Assembly (NCBI GenBank): GCA_007361935.1
Contig: CP041667.1
Location: forward strand, 1,578,501-1,642,500
Source of the DNA: Lachnospiraceae bacterium KGMB03038
GTDB taxonomy: Bacteria; Bacillota; Clostridia; Lachnospirales; Lachnospiraceae
Direction: 5' to 3'
Length of the DNA stretch: 64,000 nucleotides
A program made the position numbers and the translations under genes. Numbering within the stretch: the first letter of the stretch is position 1; the number at the start of each line of letters is the position of its first letter. Below are positions 62,201 through 64,000 of this stretch, piece by piece. The notes beneath the pieces are model-generated. The model searched no databases. It had not been told where the DNA came from and saw only the letters and a program-made list of their open reading frames with translations.

Positions 62201-62341
62201 CTTTTCAATATGACCGGCTCGTTCTGCTGACTCTGTCCAGTATTGCGTCTCGGCAGCATGAACCTGTGAAGCCGGTAGAGTGGTAAACACAGCTGCCAGA
62301 CTAAGGAAACCAGCCAGCAGCCGGTTGAGTATCTTTTTCAT
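59279..62341 (-). CDS. LPXTG-type surface adhesin with thioester and VaFE repeats, 1020 aa
   Basis: Large surface protein with a signal peptide (1-29), an N-terminal thioester-type domain (YCIDINT; LLEQCVVWQ), several SpaA/Cna-B-type isopeptide beta-domains, and two near-identical VaFE repeats (each IHTTATGADGEK...VTFEELYDVTNPDEP, about residues 690-960). A Pro/Thr-rich stretch leads to a sorting signal APKTGD, a membrane segment, and a basic tail. It is probably an adhesin placed on the cell wall by a host sortase, since none is encoded in the element. It may help cell contact during transfer. Confidence 0.92.
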   Translation of the reverse strand: MKKILNRLLAGFLSLAAVFTTLPASQVHAAETQYWTESAERAGHIEKVMNDGSIGSTFNEGIMKVEGETAYCIDINTDFRNGYKTRADASTRMSADQIADIALSLEYVKQYAASHSSLNYKQVYLLEQCVVWQRLSVHLGWQCDNVRASYDEISKAVQDEVYSGAKTFVNENKGRYECGGYIYSGEGQELGQFWAKLAVGNATLKKTSSNTSITDGNGNYSIAGAVYGVYSDKGCTEQLATLTTDTSGNTETVEVKAGTVYIKELSAPAGYKLDKTVYPLSVEAGKTATLSVSDTPKVTDTLIELFKIDMETGKATAQGNASLEGAEFTWNFYAGYYTADNLPAEPTRTWTTKTLAKKDSDGTVHYVSRLADKYKVSGDGFYTQDGTAVLPLGTLTVEETKSPSGYLLEGAYMQAAGSEEQITGLYITQITEDGELAGLTGSNQFSVSDKVIRGGVQIQKRDLETKDTKAQGGATLKDAAFEIITLNDNPVLVDGKLYNKGEVVKTIRTGIDGIASTAADTLPYGKYRIEESEAPDGYLTEGAKAVEFSITENGKIVDLTGEDTSIYNQIKRGDIEGVKIGAGTHQRLANVPFRIMSKTTGESHIIVTDANGQFSTSSAWVSHKQNTNEGKNSEDGIWFGTSEPDDSKGALLYDTYEIEELRCDSNKGFQLIPAFEIVVSKDKTVIDLGTLTDEYEKELSIHTTATGADGEKSIIAGKEVTIVDIVTLDGLEVGTKYQLKGWQMVKDENAELLIDGEPVQSDYTFTANKEQMEVEVSFTFNASALAGKNLVTFEELYDVTNPDEPVKVAEHKDIDDEGQTVLITERIIEIHTTATGADGEKEITAGKEVSIVDMITLSGLEVGTAYQLKGWQMVKDENAELLIDGKRVENDYTFTADSEDMEVEIVFTFDASSLAGKQLVTFEELYDVTNPDEPVKVTEHKDITDEGQTVTITEVPDEPEQPDTPETPETPDTPETPTKSTDAPKTGDTTNVAAFAVMLGLSAAGIAFAAYRKFRSLKRK

Positions 62342-62377
62342 ATGGATTGTTTTCTCCTTTCATTTTGGGTACAAAAA

Positions 62378-62401
62378 AGGACGCTCATTTCTGAACGTCC
62401 T
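62378..62401 (-). terminator. Terminator of the right-end xis-like gene
   Basis: On the minus strand AGGACGTTCA pairs with TGAGCGTCCT (one wobble), followed by six T. Confidence 0.85.
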
Positions 62402-62407
62402 AAAAAA

Positions 62408-62650
62408 TCATATCTGAACTTTTAAGGAATACTTGTACTCCGCATAATGTTCACCCAGCACATAATCAATCACATTTGCTTTTGGTATAAGATAGGTAGA
62501 GCGGATATAAAAATGTTTGACTTTGTTCTGCCGCATGAGCTTTCTTGCGGTGGTGTCGCCTATGCCGCCCAGCATTTCTCTGAACTGTTCCAAATTCACA
62601 AGGTCTGGATAATCCTTAAATCGTTCTTCGTAATATTCTTTATTCCTCAT
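62408..62650 (-). CDS. Second excisionase-like protein, right end, 80 aa
   Basis: Shares YPDLVNLEQFREMLG and KVKHFYIRSTYLIPKANV with the left-end Xis (YPDVVTVEQMSKMLG; KILHFRVGRTYKIPK), so the two are paralogues. It lies next to the right arm repeats, transcribed alone with its own terminator. It may act at the right end or regulate the adhesin gene just downstream; its role is not established. Confidence 0.82.
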   Translation of the reverse strand: MRNKEYYEERFKDYPDLVNLEQFREMLGGIGDTTARKLMRQNKVKHFYIRSTYLIPKANVIDYVLGEHYAEYKYSLKVQI

Positions 62651-62749
62651 TCTTCGTCAGCTCCTTATATCAGATTGTCAGTGATAGGTGCTGACTGCTT
62701 TTCTTCTATAAATATATTTATAAGTATCTTGCCGGGAGGGGAGTAATGA

Positions 62750-62781
62750 ATATCCCTCCACATCCCTCCTAATATCCCTCC
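62750..62781 (+). repeat. Right arm-type repeats for integrase or Xis
   Basis: Three copies: ATATCCCTCC (62750-62759), ACATCCCTCC (62760-62769) and ATATCCCTCC (62772-62781), matching those at the left end. Confidence 0.75.
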
Positions 62782-62945
62782 AACGGGAAAATTTACTTGC
62801 CAAACCGCATTTTTTCAATTATCCTTTATCTGTAAGGTTTATTTGTTGCCAATGGCTGAAAGGACTTGAATTTATGCGGTTTTCGCCGGTTTTTCAGTAC
62901 CATTCAACACCAGTATGTTCCAGATACTTCTGAATGGTTTGTAAA

Positions 62946-62955
62946 ACTCAAAATC
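62946..62955 (+). repeat. Right attachment core (attR)
   Basis: ACTCAAAATC, identical to attL at 36900-36909 and lying next to the host tRNA 3' half. Upstream (62897-62940) lies an inverted repeat ACCATTCA/TGAATGGT. Confidence 0.9.
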
Positions 62956-62998
62956 TTGCGGGGGCGACCTCGTGTGGGTTCAAGTCCCACCATCCGCA
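62956..62998 (+). pseudogene. 3' half of host tRNA-Leu(CAA)
   Basis: Holds the 3' strand of the anticodon stem (TTG, completing TCTTG), a variable arm, a T arm with GGTTCAAGTCCC, and the acceptor strand CATCCGC plus discriminator A. It fits the 5' half at 36870-36909. The host gene does not encode CCA. Confidence 0.92.
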
Positions 62999-63001
62999 CG
63001 G

Positions 63002-63046
63002 AAAACCTTGAAAGTACTGGCAGTGCAGTATTTTCAAGGTTTTTTC
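63002..63046 (+). terminator. Terminator of the host tRNA-Leu transcript
   Basis: AAAACCTTGAAA pairs with TTTCAAGGTTTT around a TACTG/CAGTA extension, followed by T residues. Confidence 0.85.
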
Positions 63047-63156
63047 TCTATATACTTTCTTTTGGCTTTTAAAATATGCCAATTTAGTGTATACTGAATG
63101 GTAGCGCGAAAGACGCGCGGATCTATCAGCCGATAAATGGAGGCAGAGCTTTTTAT

Positions 63157-64000
63157 ATGAGAGAAAAAATCGTATTGATCGACGGACACAGCATTTTAAA
63201 CCGGGCCTTCTACGGCGTGCCGGACCTGACGAATTCAGAGGGGCTTCACACCAATGCTGTGTACGGCTTTTTAAATATTATGTTCAAGATCCTGGACGAA
63301 GAACAGCCGGAATATCTGACGGTGACCTTTGATGTCCATGCCCCGACTTTCCGGCATGAACTGTATGAAGCTTACAAAGGGACCAGGAAACCTATGGCGG
63401 TGGAGCTGCGGGAACAGGTTCCAGTGATCAAGGATGTCTTAAAAGCAATGGGAATCCAGATCATTGAACAGGCGGGCCTGGAAGCGGACGATCTGCTGGG
63501 AACGATCTCCAGACAGTGCGAGGAGCAAGGGCTGGATGTGTCTATCATATCCGGGGACCGGGATACGCTCCAGCTTGCCACGGATCATGTGAAGATCCGG
63601 ATCCCCAAGACAAAACAGGGACGGACCGAGGTGGAGGATTACAATAGGGAGCAGGTGAAAGAGAGGTATGGCGTCACCCCTGCTGAGTTTATCGATGTGA
63701 AAGCTTTGATGGGGGATTCTTCCGATAATATTCCCGGAGTACCGGGAGTGGGGGAGAAGACGGCTACCAAGATCATCCAGGAATATCATTCGCTGGAGAA
63801 TGCCTATGCCCACGCGGAGGAGATTAAGCCTCCAAGAGCCAGTAAGAATCTGAAAGAGTATTGGGAGCAGGCCAAGATGAGCAAGGTCCTTGCCACCATT
63901 GAAACCCACGCGGATATTCCGTTTGAATTAGAACAGGCCCAAAAGGGTGAGCTTTATACGAAAGAGGCTTATGAACTGTTTCAGAGACTCCAATTTAAGA
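63157..64000 (+). CDS. polA: DNA polymerase I, N-terminal part (runs off window)
   Basis: Begins MREKIVLIDGHSILNRAFYG, the 5'-3' exonuclease domain start, with RHELYEAYKGTRK and the metal-site motifs EADDLLGT, SGDRD and DVKALMGDSSDNIPGVPGVG. About 281 residues lie in the window; the polymerase domain is beyond the end. A GGAGG lies 13 bases before the ATG. It is a host gene just past the right border of the element. Confidence 0.95.
   Translation, partial: MREKIVLIDGHSILNRAFYGVPDLTNSEGLHTNAVYGFLNIMFKILDEEQPEYLTVTFDVHAPTFRHELYEAYKGTRKPMAVELREQVPVIKDVLKAMGIQIIEQAGLEADDLLGTISRQCEEQGLDVSIISGDRDTLQLATDHVKIRIPKTKQGRTEVEDYNREQVKERYGVTPAEFIDVKALMGDSSDNIPGVPGVGEKTATKIIQEYHSLENAYAHAEEIKPPRASKNLKEYWEQAKMSKVLATIETHADIPFELEQAQKGELYTKEAYELFQRLQFK

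Larger units (their letters stand above)
36900..62955. mobile_element. Tn916-family integrative and conjugative element inserted in tRNA-Leu(CAA)
   Basis: A 26.0-kb element bounded by the 10-bp core ACTCAAAATC. Its gene order (int, xis, orf8, orf7, orf9, orf13-orf17, ardA, orf19-orf23) follows the Tn916 backbone with conjugation genes on the minus strand. Differences are a longer integrase, tRNA-targeted integration, no tet(M), cargo between ardA and orf19 and between orf21 and orf22, and a large adhesin gene plus a second xis-like gene at the right end. All transfer genes seen are intact, so mobility is likely; only a small accessory gene is broken by an IS. Confidence 0.95.

Noticed and set aside
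36900..62955. Prophage instead of ICE
   Set aside because: No capsid, tail, terminase or lysis genes; relaxase, VirB4, TcpA and oriT are present.
1..64000. CRISPR arrays
   Set aside because: No regularly spaced repeat units were seen; the ATCCCTCC repeats at the element ends are short and too close together.

Overview
The window is a piece of a low-to-mid-GC Firmicutes chromosome, most likely a gut Lachnospiraceae (Clostridia). The basis is inference from gene content: two T-box leaders, an infC-rpmI-rplT operon with a leader attenuator, a SpoVAF/GerA-type germination protein, a UGA-encoded selenoprotein of the glycine-reductase type, a giant 2-hydroxyacyl-CoA dehydratase activase-type protein and an AGCS sodium symporter. 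No database search was possible; all names come from motifs, lengths and gene order.

Chromosomal left part (1-36.9 kb). It starts inside purA, then small membrane, SEC-C and YdcF-like proteins. A polar amino-acid ABC uptake operon follows (3.4-7.4 kb) in which the ATPase is fused to a GNAT acetyltransferase and is followed by a MalY/PatB C-S lyase. A threonine T-box (specifier ACC) leads an aldo-keto reductase, a thioesterase and thrS. Then come a DUF1540 protein, metA (Glu111, acetyl-CoA type), the selenoprotein grdB with grdE, a degenerate tyrosine recombinase, an Ala/Gly sodium symporter, a dUTPase, a germination protein, a MATE pump, DegV, a B3/B4 protein, infC-rpmI-rplT, a tryptophan T-box (specifier UGG) with TrpB2, a nicotinamidase-like hydrolase, the 1453-aa activase protein, a rhomboid-like membrane protein, pyk, a TrmB regulator with lysA, and a lipoprotein.

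Mobile part (36,900-62,955). A 26.0-kb Tn916-family integrative and conjugative element sits in the anticodon loop of a tRNA-Leu(CAA) gene, with a 10-bp core (ACTCAAAATC) at both ends. The two tRNA halves (36,870-36,909 and 62,956-62,998) fit together exactly. Just inside the left end the element carries a complete second tRNA-Leu(CAA) gene that could replace the broken one. From left to right it has int, xis, orf8, orf7, an attenuator region, orf9, a membrane-anchored XRE protein near the place where Tn916 has tet(M), orf13 to orf17, two ardA genes, an IS256-family insertion with an 8-bp target duplication inside a small gene, an unknown two-gene cassette flanked by 60-bp repeats, a CBASS-like CD-NTase/SLATT pair, orf19, a small DUF3789-like gene, the orf20 relaxase, oriT, the orf21 coupling protein, a zinc-ribbon plus coiled-coil membrane pair, two DUF961 genes (orf22/23), a 1020-aa VaFE/thioester surface adhesin, and a second xis-like gene. 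No antibiotic resistance gene was seen.

Right end. After the tRNA 3' half and its terminator, polA starts at 63,157 and runs off the window.
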